From Microlunatus elymi (GTDB lineage Bacteria; Actinomycetota; Actinomycetes; Propionibacteriales; Propionibacteriaceae), in contig NZ_CP041692.1 of the NCBI RefSeq assembly GCF_007362775.1, forward strand, positions 930,001 to 994,000: a stretch of DNA of 64,000 bases, in the 5' to 3' direction. Position numbers and translations under genes: made by a program. Within the stretch, counting starts at the first letter, position 1, and each line of letters starts with the position of its first letter. Shown one piece after another: positions 49,771 to 59,166 of this stretch. Below the pieces are notes generated by a model, which made no database searches, was not told the DNA's origin, and worked only from the letters and a program-made list of their open reading frames with translations.

Positions 49771-50591
49771 GAGAATTGGTAGTCCACCACGACGGGTGAG
49801 TGATCGCTCATCCGGGATGCGTAGTCGGGCTCGCGGTCGGTGCCGCCGCTGACCGCGGTGCGGGCCAGTCCCGGAGTCGCCAGTTGGTAGTCGATCCGCC
49901 AGCCGGTGTCCTGGTCGAACGCCTTGCCTCGCCACGTCCACCAGGAGTACGGACCGGTCCGATCGCCGTGCAGTGAGCGAACGACGTCGATCAAGGTACG
50001 CGGTCCCAGGATCGAGCCGAACCACTCTCGTTCGTCGGGCAGGAAGCCGGAGTTCTTCTGGTTGGCGCGCCAGTTGCGCAGGTCGAGCGCGGTGTGCGCG
50101 ATGTTGAAGTCGCCCATGATCACGAACTCACGGCCGGCCGCTTGCGCACGCCGACGGGCCTGCGGAAGGTAGTTGCGCAGCGAGGCCATGAAGCTCAACT
50201 TCCTGCGGTGCTTGGCCGTTGCGGCCGGACCATCGGTCGGCCGATCGCCCTTGGGCAGGTAGAGCGAGCCGACGGTCAGTCCCGGATGCCCGTCGGCCGG
50301 TTCAAGATCAACTTCCAGGTACCGGCCCTCGGTGTCGAATCGTCGGTTGCCGAAACCTTCGCGAACCGCGATCGGCGGCCGGCGGGTGAGCACGGCGACC
50401 CCGTTGCGTCCGGCCAGCGTGCCGGGGTGGTAGCTGAGGTGATAGCCGTCCAGCACGGGCAGCTGATCAACGGGGCAGCGCATCTCCTGCAGACCGACCA
50501 CATCGGGCTCGCGGTCCTTCAGCCAGACGTCGAAGCCGCGCCGGACCGCGGCCCGGATCCCGTTCACGTTCATCGAGGCAACACGCAACAC
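49767..50591 (-). CDS. xthA: Exodeoxyribonuclease III
   Basis: A 274-residue AP endonuclease / exonuclease III. RVASMNVNGIRAAVRRGFDVWL, DVVGLQEMRC, GNRRFDTEGRYLEVDL, GSLYLPKGD, EFVIMGDFNIAHTALDLRNW and the final YASRMSDHSPVVVDY hold the catalytic Asn, Glu, Tyr, Asp-Asn and Asp-His residues. GTG at 50591 has GGGAGA 9 bases before it. Base-excision repair of abasic sites. Confidence 0.95.
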   Translation of the reverse strand: MLRVASMNVNGIRAAVRRGFDVWLKDREPDVVGLQEMRCPVDQLPVLDGYHLSYHPGTLAGRNGVAVLTRRPPIAVREGFGNRRFDTEGRYLEVDLEPADGHPGLTVGSLYLPKGDRPTDGPAATAKHRRKLSFMASLRNYLPQARRRAQAAGREFVIMGDFNIAHTALDLRNWRANQKNSGFLPDEREWFGSILGPRTLIDVVRSLHGDRTGPYSWWTWRGKAFDQDTGWRIDYQLATPGLARTAVSGGTDREPDYASRMSDHSPVVVDYQFS

Positions 50592-50623
50592 CCGAGCATT
50601 CTCCCGCGGAGCGCCGGAACTGT

Positions 50624-53242
50624 TCACCTGCGTCCCTGCCGGAACGGCTGCTCCGCGTTGTTGATCTTGTCGTCCAGTTCGAGCAGGTTCACCTCGGTGA
50701 TCCTGCGTCGGCGATCGACCGGGACGCGGAACGTCCGCAGCTGGTAGGGCGTCAGTTCGCAGCTGATCGTCCGTCCGACGACAGGCAGGAGCACGTCGGC
50801 GGCGGCCCGCCGTCCGTTGGTCTCCGACAGTCGCACGATCAGGTCGCAGCGGCCGTCGTCGGTGGCGTCCTCGGCACCCTTGATCGCCGTCGCCAGCACC
50901 TGTCCGTCGTCGCCGGTGGTGATCACCTCGACGAAGGACCGGGCCGACGGCATCGTGCCGTCGTGGAACGTCTCCAGCATCGCCCGCGGCGCGGACCCGA
51001 GTTCGGCGGCTCGGCGGGTCGGCTGAGCCGACCTCCAATCACCGGCGTGCGGCACCAGCAGGCAGCGGAATTCCTGGAATCCCTGTGCCTGATAGGTGTA
51101 GATGCCGTCCTCCTCCAGCTCCTTGGGGTCATGCCAGGCAAAGACCGGACTGCGGACCGCGCTGATGCCGATGCTGGGATCGGTGCCGGACACCGGCGAG
51201 TCCGCGGGCGAGGCGTCGTAGCCGTGCTTGGCGTTGTTGATCACCGCCAGGCCGGCTCGCTGTCGCCGCCGGCCGGCGCCCGTCGTACCGGTCAGGTCCA
51301 CCCACGACTGCGCCGGCTCCTCGGCGCCGTCCACCGGTCGCTCCAGAGTCGCGAACGGGATCTCGTACGTTGCCGTCGGATCCTCAACCGACACAGGGAA
51401 TCTCACCTTCAACAGGTGACCCGGTTCATGCCAGTCGATGGCGTACCGCACCTCGAGGGCGTCGCTGTCCCGCCCGAGCACAAAGGTCTCGATCATGGTG
51501 GAACGACCCCAACTGCGCTCGACCCGCACCGACGCCCGTACCGGACCGCTCTCGACCACCCGGATCCGATCGACCGGCATCTCGTCGCCGGGCCACGCGT
51601 ACGAGACGACCCGGTGGCCCCAGGTGTCGGTCGGATCGCTGCACAGCTGGAGGTGTGGGCCCGTTCCTGCCAGCTCGGCACCGGTCCGCCGGTCCAGCAG
51701 CGACGTCAACCAGCCTGTCCGCGGATCGATCCGGACCTGCAGCAGCGGATTGCTCATGATCACCTGGCCGTCGTCGGTGACCTGGACGTCCAGCTCGGTC
51801 GCCGGAGCGTACGCGCCGGGATGGATCCGATAGAGCCGATATCCCAGCGGTGGCAGGTCTGCCTGGAACACCAGTGCACCGCGGGCGCGATGGTCGGTGG
51901 TCGACACCTGTTGCACCGGCTGCGAGTTGATCATGGTGTCGTCGGCGGTTCGGACGTGCGCGCCGTTCGGCTGGCCGCCGTAGTTGATCTCGATCGGCGC
52001 GGTCACCGGCCACGGGTGCGGGTTGAACACCACCACCGGTTGGGTGTTCTCGACCATCGGGATGTCGATCTGCCGGGCGATGATGTTGTGGGCTCGGACG
52101 ATGATCCGCTTGCTGATCGACACCGCCTCGCCGAGTTGATCACGGGCGTCGTCGTACGCCGATTCGATCGCGGATCCGGGCAGGACGTCGTGGAACTGGT
52201 TGAACAGCACCTGTTTCCAGGCTCGACCAAGATCATCCGTCGGGTAGCGCAGGGCCGGGTTCGCGCCGGCTCCGAGGACGTCGGCGATCGCCGCCCACCG
52301 CTCGGCGGCCAGCACGGCGTGCTGGGCACGCCGCTGCCAGGCCTTGATTGCTGAGTGCGCCGAGTAGCATCCGGCGGCGTGGTGCTGCAGATCGTTCGAC
52401 CAGGTCGGTAGCGCATCGGTGCCGGCTGCAGTCACCTCGTCGAAGAAGTCCCGTGGCGAGCTCATGATCAACTCTCCGAAGCTGCCGAGCCGTTGGTAGC
52501 GATGGATCGAATCGATGTTGGCCCTGGTCGGTCCGCCGCCGTGGTTGCCGACGCCGTAGAACACCATCATCGGGCTGAATCCACGGTCCAGTTGGCCCAG
52601 TGCCTTCTCGGTCTGGAAACTGATGTCTCCCGGCGGGGAGCAGTATTCGAAGGGGATGCGCGATGCCAACACCTGCGAGCCGTCGGGAGCCCGCCACCAG
52701 AACGGGGTGTCGAAGAGATCTGCCTCATGGGGCCCGGGGCGCAGGAAGGTGTAGCTGTCCATGCCCTGCCCACGCAGGATCGCCGGGATCATCGCGTTGT
52801 GACCGAACGGGTCGACGTTCATCCCGACCGTGGCGGCGACGCCGAACTCGGCGAGCAGGAAGCGTTGACCGTAGAGTCCTTGCCGGACAAAGGATTCGCC
52901 CATCGGTGCGTTGCAGTCCGGCTCCACCCACCAGCCGCCGACGTTCACCCACCGCCCTTCGGCAACCCGAGCCCGGATCCGTTCGAACAGCACCGGATCG
53001 GACTCCTTGACCCAGTCCAGCAGCACCATCTGGTCGCAGCTGAAGATGAAGTCGTCGTACTCGTCCATCCGTTCGATCGCCGACGCGAAGGTCGCCCGCG
53101 CTTCGGCGTACCCCTCCTGCCAGGGCCACAACCAGACCGGATCGAGGTGAGCGTTGCCGACCAGATGAATCCGGTACGGGGCCGCAGCGCGCGGCGGTTC
53201 GACCGGCAGGCCGGGTGCCGGGCGACGGGCTGCTGAGTCCAC
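50624..53242 (-). CDS. Alpha-mannosidase (GH38)
   Basis: An 872-residue retaining alpha-mannosidase. NAHLDPVWLWPWQEG (zinc ligands His32 and Asp34), MNVDPFGHNAMIP with nucleophile Asp144, and FYGVGNHGGGPTRANI follow the GH38 pattern, then the long beta domains. Usual length for bacterial members. No signal peptide, so it acts inside the cell on imported mannosides. Starts GTG 53242; an N-terminal extension of about 20 residues precedes the fold. Single gene. Confidence 0.93.
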   Translation of the reverse strand: MDSAARRPAPGLPVEPPRAAAPYRIHLVGNAHLDPVWLWPWQEGYAEARATFASAIERMDEYDDFIFSCDQMVLLDWVKESDPVLFERIRARVAEGRWVNVGGWWVEPDCNAPMGESFVRQGLYGQRFLLAEFGVAATVGMNVDPFGHNAMIPAILRGQGMDSYTFLRPGPHEADLFDTPFWWRAPDGSQVLASRIPFEYCSPPGDISFQTEKALGQLDRGFSPMMVFYGVGNHGGGPTRANIDSIHRYQRLGSFGELIMSSPRDFFDEVTAAGTDALPTWSNDLQHHAAGCYSAHSAIKAWQRRAQHAVLAAERWAAIADVLGAGANPALRYPTDDLGRAWKQVLFNQFHDVLPGSAIESAYDDARDQLGEAVSISKRIIVRAHNIIARQIDIPMVENTQPVVVFNPHPWPVTAPIEINYGGQPNGAHVRTADDTMINSQPVQQVSTTDHRARGALVFQADLPPLGYRLYRIHPGAYAPATELDVQVTDDGQVIMSNPLLQVRIDPRTGWLTSLLDRRTGAELAGTGPHLQLCSDPTDTWGHRVVSYAWPGDEMPVDRIRVVESGPVRASVRVERSWGRSTMIETFVLGRDSDALEVRYAIDWHEPGHLLKVRFPVSVEDPTATYEIPFATLERPVDGAEEPAQSWVDLTGTTGAGRRRQRAGLAVINNAKHGYDASPADSPVSGTDPSIGISAVRSPVFAWHDPKELEEDGIYTYQAQGFQEFRCLLVPHAGDWRSAQPTRRAAELGSAPRAMLETFHDGTMPSARSFVEVITTGDDGQVLATAIKGAEDATDDGRCDLIVRLSETNGRRAAADVLLPVVGRTISCELTPYQLRTFRVPVDRRRRITEVNLLELDDKINNAEQPFRQGRR

Positions 53243-53357
53243 CTTCGGACCTCCTTCGTCGCAACCAGCCGACGTTCGGATCGGCAGCCGGCCGTGGCCG
53301 CCACACTATCGGCCCGGCCCTGACCCAGGCCCGGCCCGGCCGGGGATCGTTCCCGGC

Positions 53358-54680
53358 TCAGTCGGCGCGTACTGCCGGCTCGGCCAGCGTCACTCGTCCG
53401 ACCAGGGGCTGGCTCAGCCGGACTGCTCCCATCACCATCGCCAGCGACACGCCGATCCCGCCGAGGAACATGATCGGGCCGAGCTTCGACAGCCCGATCA
53501 ACGCGAGCCCGAACGGCGCGACCATGATCAACGACACCACCGCCGCGATCAGCACCGAGGAGATCAACGGCAGCCAGGTCTCTCGCAGGCGGGCCTGCTC
53601 CAGCACGGAGATGTCGGTGCCGGCCAGGTGCAGCATCCGGTATTGATCTCGCTGGTCGTAGACCCGTGCCGCCTGGTTGACGCCGCTGGAGACCGCGGCC
53701 AGCAACGCCGCGATCACCAGCGTCACGGTGGCTCCGGTCATCAGGTCCACCGGCAGGTATTGCAACGGGCCCCGGTCGGCCTCCGGCTGCGAACCGGCGA
53801 TCGCCGGCGCGATGCTCAGCACGCCGGCCACGAAGGTCGCCAACGTGACGCCGGCGACCGTACGCCAGGCGCTCTTCGGATCGTCGATCAACCGGCGAGC
53901 CGCCAGCAGCTTGGGCACCGAGCCGGCCCGACGCGCGCTGAGCTTGCCGATCAGGGCCAGCACGAACGGGCCGATCAGATTCAGCACCGCGAAGCAGGCC
54001 GCGAAGACGACCATGATCACCGTGATCTGGGCGGCGAAGTTCACGCTCTGCATCAACGGGATCCAGATCGCCAGCACCGCGGCGCCGACCGCGACCCGGA
54101 CCCAGGTGACGCGGCCCGGCGAGGTGCGCCGGGCAACTCCGAGCGGGCTGACCACGAGCCGGGCGAGACTGATCGTTGCCGAGATCGCGGCCAGCAGCAC
54201 CACCGCCCCGACCGCGCCGATCAAGATCATCGGGCCGACCCACAACTCGGACCAGGCGAACGGACGGCCCTGGAAGTTGATCATGGCGATGCCGGGCAGC
54301 GCGATCAGATACAGGGCCACTCCGAGCACCGCCCCGGCCAACGCCTGCGCAGCCGCATCGATGATCGCGATCAAACCGACCTGGCCGCTGGTCGCGCCGG
54401 CCAGCCGCAGTGCGGCCAGCCGTTCGTCCCGCCGCGAGATCGACAGCCGGGCCGCCGCGCCGCCGAGGGTGAAGACCGGGATGACCAGGATCACCGTCGC
54501 CACCTGGGCCAGCATCACGTAGGTGTGATCACCGCCGCGTTCGGTGAACGCATGCAGACCGCCCAGCACCGTCAACAGCGCACCGGTCGCCGTACCGAAG
54601 GCGATCAGCGCCAGCGTGATCGTCAACCGCTGCGCATCCTGCCGCCGCAGCAGCCGCCACCACAACCGGAGCGCGATCAT
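53358..54680 (-). CDS. FtsX-like ABC transporter permease
   Basis: A 440-residue permease with about ten hydrophobic segments and FtsX-type blocks (DAQRLTITLALIAFGTATGALLTVLGG, VYDQRDQYRMLHLAGTDISVLEQARLRE, repeated RDERLAALRLAGATSGQVGLIAI). The twin RLAGA / MLHLAGT motifs are the coupling helices to the ATPase. It overlaps the ATPase gene by 4 bases. ATG 54680. Likely an exporter for peptides, lipids or drugs. Confidence 0.87.
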   Translation of the reverse strand: MIALRLWWRLLRRQDAQRLTITLALIAFGTATGALLTVLGGLHAFTERGGDHTYVMLAQVATVILVIPVFTLGGAAARLSISRRDERLAALRLAGATSGQVGLIAIIDAAAQALAGAVLGVALYLIALPGIAMINFQGRPFAWSELWVGPMILIGAVGAVVLLAAISATISLARLVVSPLGVARRTSPGRVTWVRVAVGAAVLAIWIPLMQSVNFAAQITVIMVVFAACFAVLNLIGPFVLALIGKLSARRAGSVPKLLAARRLIDDPKSAWRTVAGVTLATFVAGVLSIAPAIAGSQPEADRGPLQYLPVDLMTGATVTLVIAALLAAVSSGVNQAARVYDQRDQYRMLHLAGTDISVLEQARLRETWLPLISSVLIAAVVSLIMVAPFGLALIGLSKLGPIMFLGGIGVSLAMVMGAVRLSQPLVGRVTLAEPAVRAD

Positions 54681-55390
54681 CGGGCGGCCTGCAGTTGCTG
54701 CGGGGCCCGGCCGGGCGCGTGATGTTCGGCGACGATCCGGCCGTCGCGCATGACGATCGTGCGGTCGCAATGCCGGGCGACGCCGGGATCGTGGGTGACC
54801 ACCACCAGGGCTGCGCCGACCCGCGCGGTGGAGCCGACCAGCACGTCCATCACCTCCTGACCGGTCTGTTGATCAAGGGCGCCGGTCGGCTCGTCGGCGA
54901 ACACCACCGCCGGTTCGGCCACCAGCGCCCGCGCGATCGCGACCCGCTGAGCCTGACCGCCGGAGAGTTCGCCGGGGCGGCGATTCTCCATTCCGGCCAG
55001 CCCGATCATCCGCAGGTACGTGTCGGCCCTGCCGATCGCGAGCTGGTGTTTCATCCCGTCCAACATCAACGGCAGTGCGACGTTCTCGTTCGCCGGGAGC
55101 TCGGCCAGCAGCTGGCCGGACTGGAAGACGAAGCCGAAATCCCTGCGTCGCAGCGCAGTACGTTGCCGGTCCGACATCGCCGACAAATCCTGCCCACGCA
55201 AACAAACGGCACCGCCGGTCGGCCGGACGATGCCGGCCAGACAGTGCAACAGGGTGGTCTTGCCGGATCCCGACGGTCCCATGATCGCCAGCGAACCCGG
55301 CCCGATGTCGAGGTCAACCCCGGCCAGGGCGTGGGCGGCAATTCCTCCGGTGCCGTAGGTCATGCTGAGCTGGCGAGCGGAAATGATCAT
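54677..55390 (-). CDS. ABC transporter ATP-binding protein (LolD/MacB type)
   Basis: A 237-residue ATPase. Walker A GPSGSGKTTLLHCLAG, Q-loop FVFQSGQLLAELPANENV, signature LSGGQAQRVAIARAL, Walker B VVFADEPTGALDQQTG and switch VVVTHDPGVARHCDR are canonical. The MacB/LolD group pairs with FtsX-like permeases such as the next gene. ATG 55390. Upstream is the divergent SRPBCC-ArsR pair. Confidence 0.94.
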   Translation of the reverse strand: MIISARQLSMTYGTGGIAAHALAGVDLDIGPGSLAIMGPSGSGKTTLLHCLAGIVRPTGGAVCLRGQDLSAMSDRQRTALRRRDFGFVFQSGQLLAELPANENVALPLMLDGMKHQLAIGRADTYLRMIGLAGMENRRPGELSGGQAQRVAIARALVAEPAVVFADEPTGALDQQTGQEVMDVLVGSTARVGAALVVVTHDPGVARHCDRTIVMRDGRIVAEHHAPGRAPQQLQAAR

Positions 55391-55540
55391 GACGACGAGT
55401 CTCTCGATCGGGCCCGGGTGGGACATCTGGCCGCGGTGATCATTCGTCGACCCGGCGGTCCGACCGTGGGCAGAGGGCAACGGCCTTCGGTCGTACTGCG
55501 AGCAAGTCCGCTGCAGCCGGCCGTTGCCAAACTCAACGCC

Positions 55541-55572
55541 TTACCGTACGGTAATGAATTACCAATCAGTAA
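55541..55572. promoter_or_regulatory. Twin ArsR-type operators
   Basis: Two 14-base dyads 18 bases apart: TTACCGTACGGTAA (55541-55554, perfect) and TTACCAATCAGTAA (55559-55572; TTAC-N6-GTAA). They lie just before the SRPBCC start, in the promoter region of the operon that encodes an ArsR repressor. Confidence 0.65.
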
Positions 55573-55589
55573 TGCATTAGGAGTTGATC

Positions 55590-56015
55590 ATGCCGCAGGT
55601 GACCAGCACGCTCGACATCGCTGCCCCGCCGAGCAAGGTCTGGCGGTGGTTCACCAGCCAGGAAAAACTGCGCCAGTGGATCGCGCCGACCATCGAGATC
55701 GACCTCCGGGTCGGGGGCGACTACCGGATGGTCGGGCCGGACGGCACCAAGATCAGCGGCGTCGTGCTCGAGTACGTACCGGAGGGGCAGTTGGTGCTGT
55801 CCTGGATCGAGGAGGATGCCGGCTGGGCCCATCCCGGTCGGTTGGTGATCACGCTCACGCCGATCTCGTCCGGGACTCGGATGACGCTGATGCACGACGG
55901 ATTTGCCGGGATCGGCAAGCAGGGTTGGCAGTCCACCATGGCCGCGTACGAGCGGGGGATCGATCGGCATCAGGTCCTGCAACATCTGGCGGCAGCCGTG
56001 ACCGGTCGTGAATGA
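55590..56015 (+). CDS. SRPBCC (AHSA1-like) family protein
   Basis: A 141-residue START/Bet v1-fold protein. STLDIAAPPSKVWRWFTSQEKLRQWIAPTIEIDLRVGGDYRM and FRMTL-type SSGTRMTLMHDGFAGIGKQGWQSTMAAYERGIDRHQVLQHLAA match the AHSA1 / START-like family that often pairs with ArsR regulators. Function unknown; ligand binding likely. ATG 55590, AGGAG 7 bases upstream. Overlaps the ArsR gene by 8 bases. Confidence 0.88.
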   Translation: MPQVTSTLDIAAPPSKVWRWFTSQEKLRQWIAPTIEIDLRVGGDYRMVGPDGTKISGVVLEYVPEGQLVLSWIEEDAGWAHPGRLVITLTPISSGTRMTLMHDGFAGIGKQGWQSTMAAYERGIDRHQVLQHLAAAVTGRE

Positions 56016-56361
56016 CGCCGCCGGATCGGAGAACAGGCAGGACCCCTTCCGGGTCCTCGCCGATCCGACCCGGCGTCGGATGCTCGACCTGCTCGCCGAA
56101 CGCGGCAGCCTGGCCGTCGGCGAACTGGCCGCGGAGTTTCCTGATCTTGTGACGTCGGGGATCTCCAAGCATCTGATGGCGCTGCGGGCCGCCGGGTTGG
56201 TGATTGCCGAGAAGCACGGCCGGCACCAGCTCTACCGGATCGACGGCGACGGATTCCGGCGCGCATTCGGCTCCTGGGTGGCGCGCTACCAGACCTACTG
56301 GACTGCCTCTCTGGGCAGGCTGCAGGCGCTGGCCGAGGACGACGACAAGGGCGCCGACTGA
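56008..56361 (+). CDS. ArsR family regulator
   Basis: A 117-residue winged-helix repressor. DPFRVLADPTRRRMLDLLAERGSLAVGELAAEFPDLVTSGISKHLMALRAAGLVIAEKHGRHQLYRIDGDG shows the full ArsR fold; no cysteine metal site is present, as in the SRPBCC-linked subgroup. GTG start overlaps the SRPBCC gene by 8 bases. It probably represses its own operon through the twin dyads at 55541-55572. Confidence 0.93.
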   Translation: MNDAAGSENRQDPFRVLADPTRRRMLDLLAERGSLAVGELAAEFPDLVTSGISKHLMALRAAGLVIAEKHGRHQLYRIDGDGFRRAFGSWVARYQTYWTASLGRLQALAEDDDKGAD

Positions 56362-56415
56362 CGCGCCCCGGACACGAAGGCGGCGCGCCGACGCGCGTTC
56401 CCTAGACTCGCCGTC

Positions 56416-58473
56416 GTGGACTTCTACAGCTCCTACGCCCACGGCTACGCCCGCGTCGCCGCCTGCACGGTGCCGATCGCGATCGCCGATCCGCGCAGCA
56501 ACGCCCGAGCCGTGCTGGAACAGGCACGTGCCTGTCATGACGAGGCGGTCGCGGTCGCGGTCTTCAGCGAGATGGTGCTGACCGGCTACGCCATCGATGA
56601 TCTTTTCCTGCAGGACACGCTGTTGGAGAGTGTGCAAGCCGCGATCGGTGATGTGGTCGAGGCATCCGCCGAGCTGTTGCCGGTGCTGGTCGTCGGTGCC
56701 CCGCTGGTCTACGGCAACGGGGTGATCAACGCGGCCGTCATCATCCACCGCGGCCGGATCCTCGGGGTCGCACCGAAGTCCTATCTGCCCACCTATCGGG
56801 AGTTCTACGACGGTCGCTGGTTCGCTGCAGGGGTTGAGATTCGCGGCACCATGCGGTTGGCGGGCCACGAGGTGCCGGTGGGTCCTGATCTGCTGTTCGC
56901 CGCGACCGACGTACGGGGTCTGGTGCTGCACGTCGAGGTCTGCGAGGACCTGTGGATCCCGGTGCCGCCGAGCTCGGAGGCGGCGCTGGTCGGGGCGACG
57001 GTGCTGGCCAACATCTCGGGCAGTCCGATCACCGTCGGCCGGGCCGAGGATCGGCGTCTGTTGGTACGGGCATCGTCGGCGCGTGGCCTTGCCTCGTACG
57101 TGTTTGCGGCGGCCGGGCAGGGTGAGTCCAGCACGGATCTGTCCTGGGACGGTCAGACGATGATCTACGAATGCGGGGAGTTGCTGGCCGAGTCCGAGCG
57201 GTTCCCCGACGGGGCGCGCCGGTCGGTCGCCGATGTTGATCTTGATCGGATTCGGATGGACCGGATCCGGATGGGCACCTTCGACGACAACGCCCGCAGC
57301 ATCGCCCGGCGGATGGGCGGACCTCGATTCCGGACCGTCGAATTCACGCTCCAGCCGCCGTCCGGAGACGTCGGTCTACGGCGGGAGATCGCGCGTTTCC
57401 CCTTTGTGCCCAACGATTCGCAGCGGCTCGCGCTGGACTGCTACGAGGCGTACAACATCCAGGTGTCGGCACTGGAACAGCGGTTGCGGGCGATCGGCCG
57501 CGGGCGAGCTCACGGGCCCAAGATCATCATCGGCGTCTCCGGCGGCCTGGACTCCACCCACGCGCTGATCGTGGCCGCCAACGCGATGGATCGGCTGGGC
57601 CGGCCGCGCAGCGATGTGCTCGCCTTCACCATGCCGGGCTTCGCCACCAGCGAGGACACCAAGTCCAACGCGATCGCGCTGATGGATGCGTTGGGCACGA
57701 CCTACGAGACCCTGGACATCCGTCCGGCTGCCGAGCAGATGTTGCGTGATCTTGGTCATCCGTTCGCCGACGGCAAGCCCGTCTACGACGTCACCTTCGA
57801 GAATGTCCAAGCCGGCCTGCGATACGACTACCTCTTCCGGTTGGCCAACCAGCGTGGTGGCATCGTGCTCGGCACCGGCGACCTGTCGGAGTTGGCGCTG
57901 GGTTGGTGCACCTACGGCGTCGGCGATCAGATGTCGCACTACGCGATCAACACCGGCGTACCGAAGACGCTGATCCAGCACCTGATCCGCTGGGTGATCA
58001 GCACCGAGGCGTTCGATGCCGAGACCGACCGGGTGTTGCAAACGATCTTGGAGCAGGAGATCAGCCCGGAGTTGGTGCCGGCCGCGGAGGGGGAGAAGCC
58101 GCAGAGCACGGAGGCCGCGATCGGCCCGTACGCGCTGCAGGACTTCACCCTCTTCCACGTGCTGCGCTACGGCTTCGTGCCGAGCAAGATCGCCTTCCTG
58201 GCTTGGCATGCCTGGCATGACCCGGATGCGGGCGGCTGGCCGCCGGAATTCCCCGACAAGAACAAGATCAACTACGACCTGCCGGAGATCCGGCACTGGC
58301 TGGAGGTCTTCATCCGCCGCTTCTTCGCCAGCCAGTTCAAGCGGTCGGCGATCCCGAACGGCCCCAAGGTCAGCTTCGGCGGCACCCTGTCGCCGCGTGG
58401 CGATTGGCGAATGCCGTCGGACGCGGATCCGGCCGCCTGGTTGGCCGAGCTGGAGAACGTACCGAAGACCTGA
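56416..58473 (+). CDS. nadE: Glutamine-dependent NAD+ synthase
   Basis: A 685-residue two-domain enzyme that makes NAD from deamido-NAD. N-terminal nitrilase-type glutaminase: Glu in [11 protein letters not shown], Lys in [18 protein letters not shown], Cys in [11 protein letters not shown]-terminal synthetase: P-loop [12 protein letters not shown] near residue 373, then [41 protein letters not shown]. Full length for actinobacteria. GTG start at 56416. Confidence 0.96.
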   Translation: MDFYSSYAHGYARVAACTVPIAIADPRSNARAVLEQARACHDEAVAVAVFSEMVLTGYAIDDLFLQDTLLESVQAAIGDVVEASAELLPVLVVGAPLVYGNGVINAAVIIHRGRILGVAPKSYLPTYREFYDGRWFAAGVEIRGTMRLAGHEVPVGPDLLFAATDVRGLVLHVEVCEDLWIPVPPSSEAALVGATVLANISGSPITVGRAEDRRLLVRASSARGLASYVFAAAGQGESSTDLSWDGQTMIYECGELLAESERFPDGARRSVADVDLDRIRMDRIRMGTFDDNARSIARRMGGPRFRTVEFTLQPPSGDVGLRREIARFPFVPNDSQRLALDCYEAYNIQVSALEQRLRAIGRGRAHGPKIIIGVSGGLDSTHALIVAANAMDRLGRPRSDVLAFTMPGFATSEDTKSNAIALMDALGTTYETLDIRPAAEQMLRDLGHPFADGKPVYDVTFENVQAGLRYDYLFRLANQRGGIVLGTGDLSELALGWCTYGVGDQMSHYAINTGVPKTLIQHLIRWVISTEAFDAETDRVLQTILEQEISPELVPAAEGEKPQSTEAAIGPYALQDFTLFHVLRYGFVPSKIAFLAWHAWHDPDAGGWPPEFPDKNKINYDLPEIRHWLEVFIRRFFASQFKRSAIPNGPKVSFGGTLSPRGDWRMPSDADPAAWLAELENVPKT

Positions 58474-58544
58474 GTTCGGTCGACTGGACGATCACCGTGC
58501 CCGTCGGTGGCGCATGCGCATTCGTTGAGCTTCGGGCGGCTGTG

Positions 58545-59123
58545 TCATCGGCGTACTCGGTATCGCAGGTGGAGCACCCGGTTCCCTTGGATGACGACAT
58601 GCGGATCCTCAAGCAGGCACACGGCGTCGATGGAGCCGAAGTAGCGCTTGCCGGAGCCGAACACGACGGGTACGACGTCCATGGCCACTTCGTCGACGAG
58701 GCCGAGTGCGAGGGCTTGGCCGCCGAGGTCGCCGGCTGCGATCGTGACGGTGCGCCCGGCGGCCAGTTCCTGGGCCCGGGTGACGCCTTGGGTGACGTCG
58801 TCGATGAAGTGGTAGGACGCTTCGGGATGCCAGCCGGCGGGCTTGGGCCGGTGAGAGACCACGACCACGTGGTCACCTACCGGCGGTGTGCCGTCCCATC
58901 CGTTCATGATGTCGAACAGGTGGCGCCCGATGACCATCGCGCCGACCTCGCTCCACTGTGTTCTGACGTAGTCGGCCGAGGCTTTCGACACTTTGAACGA
59001 ACCGCCCTCGGTCAGTGGAACGTCGCCGTTGAAATACCAGTCGAACAACGGCCCGATGTCGTCGTTGTCGTCGGCGATGTATCCGTCGACCGAGACCACG
59101 TTGGCCATCACGATGCTTCCCAC
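58545..59123 (-). CDS. RibD/dihydrofolate-reductase-like family protein
   Basis: A 192-residue NADPH-binding reductase of the RibD C-terminal family. It starts VMANVVSVDGYIADDNDDIGPLFDWY, has VGAMVIGRHLFDIMNGW and VVVVSHRPKPAGWHP, and ends HLRYRV. Such proteins are common in actinobacteria; they are not true DHFR, and the role is unknown. GTG 59123 has AAGGAGG 7 bases upstream. It follows the methyltransferase gene by 43 bases and may be co-transcribed. Confidence 0.87.
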   Translation of the reverse strand: MGSIVMANVVSVDGYIADDNDDIGPLFDWYFNGDVPLTEGGSFKVSKASADYVRTQWSEVGAMVIGRHLFDIMNGWDGTPPVGDHVVVVSHRPKPAGWHPEASYHFIDDVTQGVTRAQELAAGRTVTIAAGDLGGQALALGLVDEVAMDVVPVVFGSGKRYFGSIDAVCLLEDPHVVIQGNRVLHLRYRVRR

Positions 59124-59166
59124 GAGTGTGCCTCCTTCGGTGTCGGGTCTGCTGCGCTCGTGCGGT

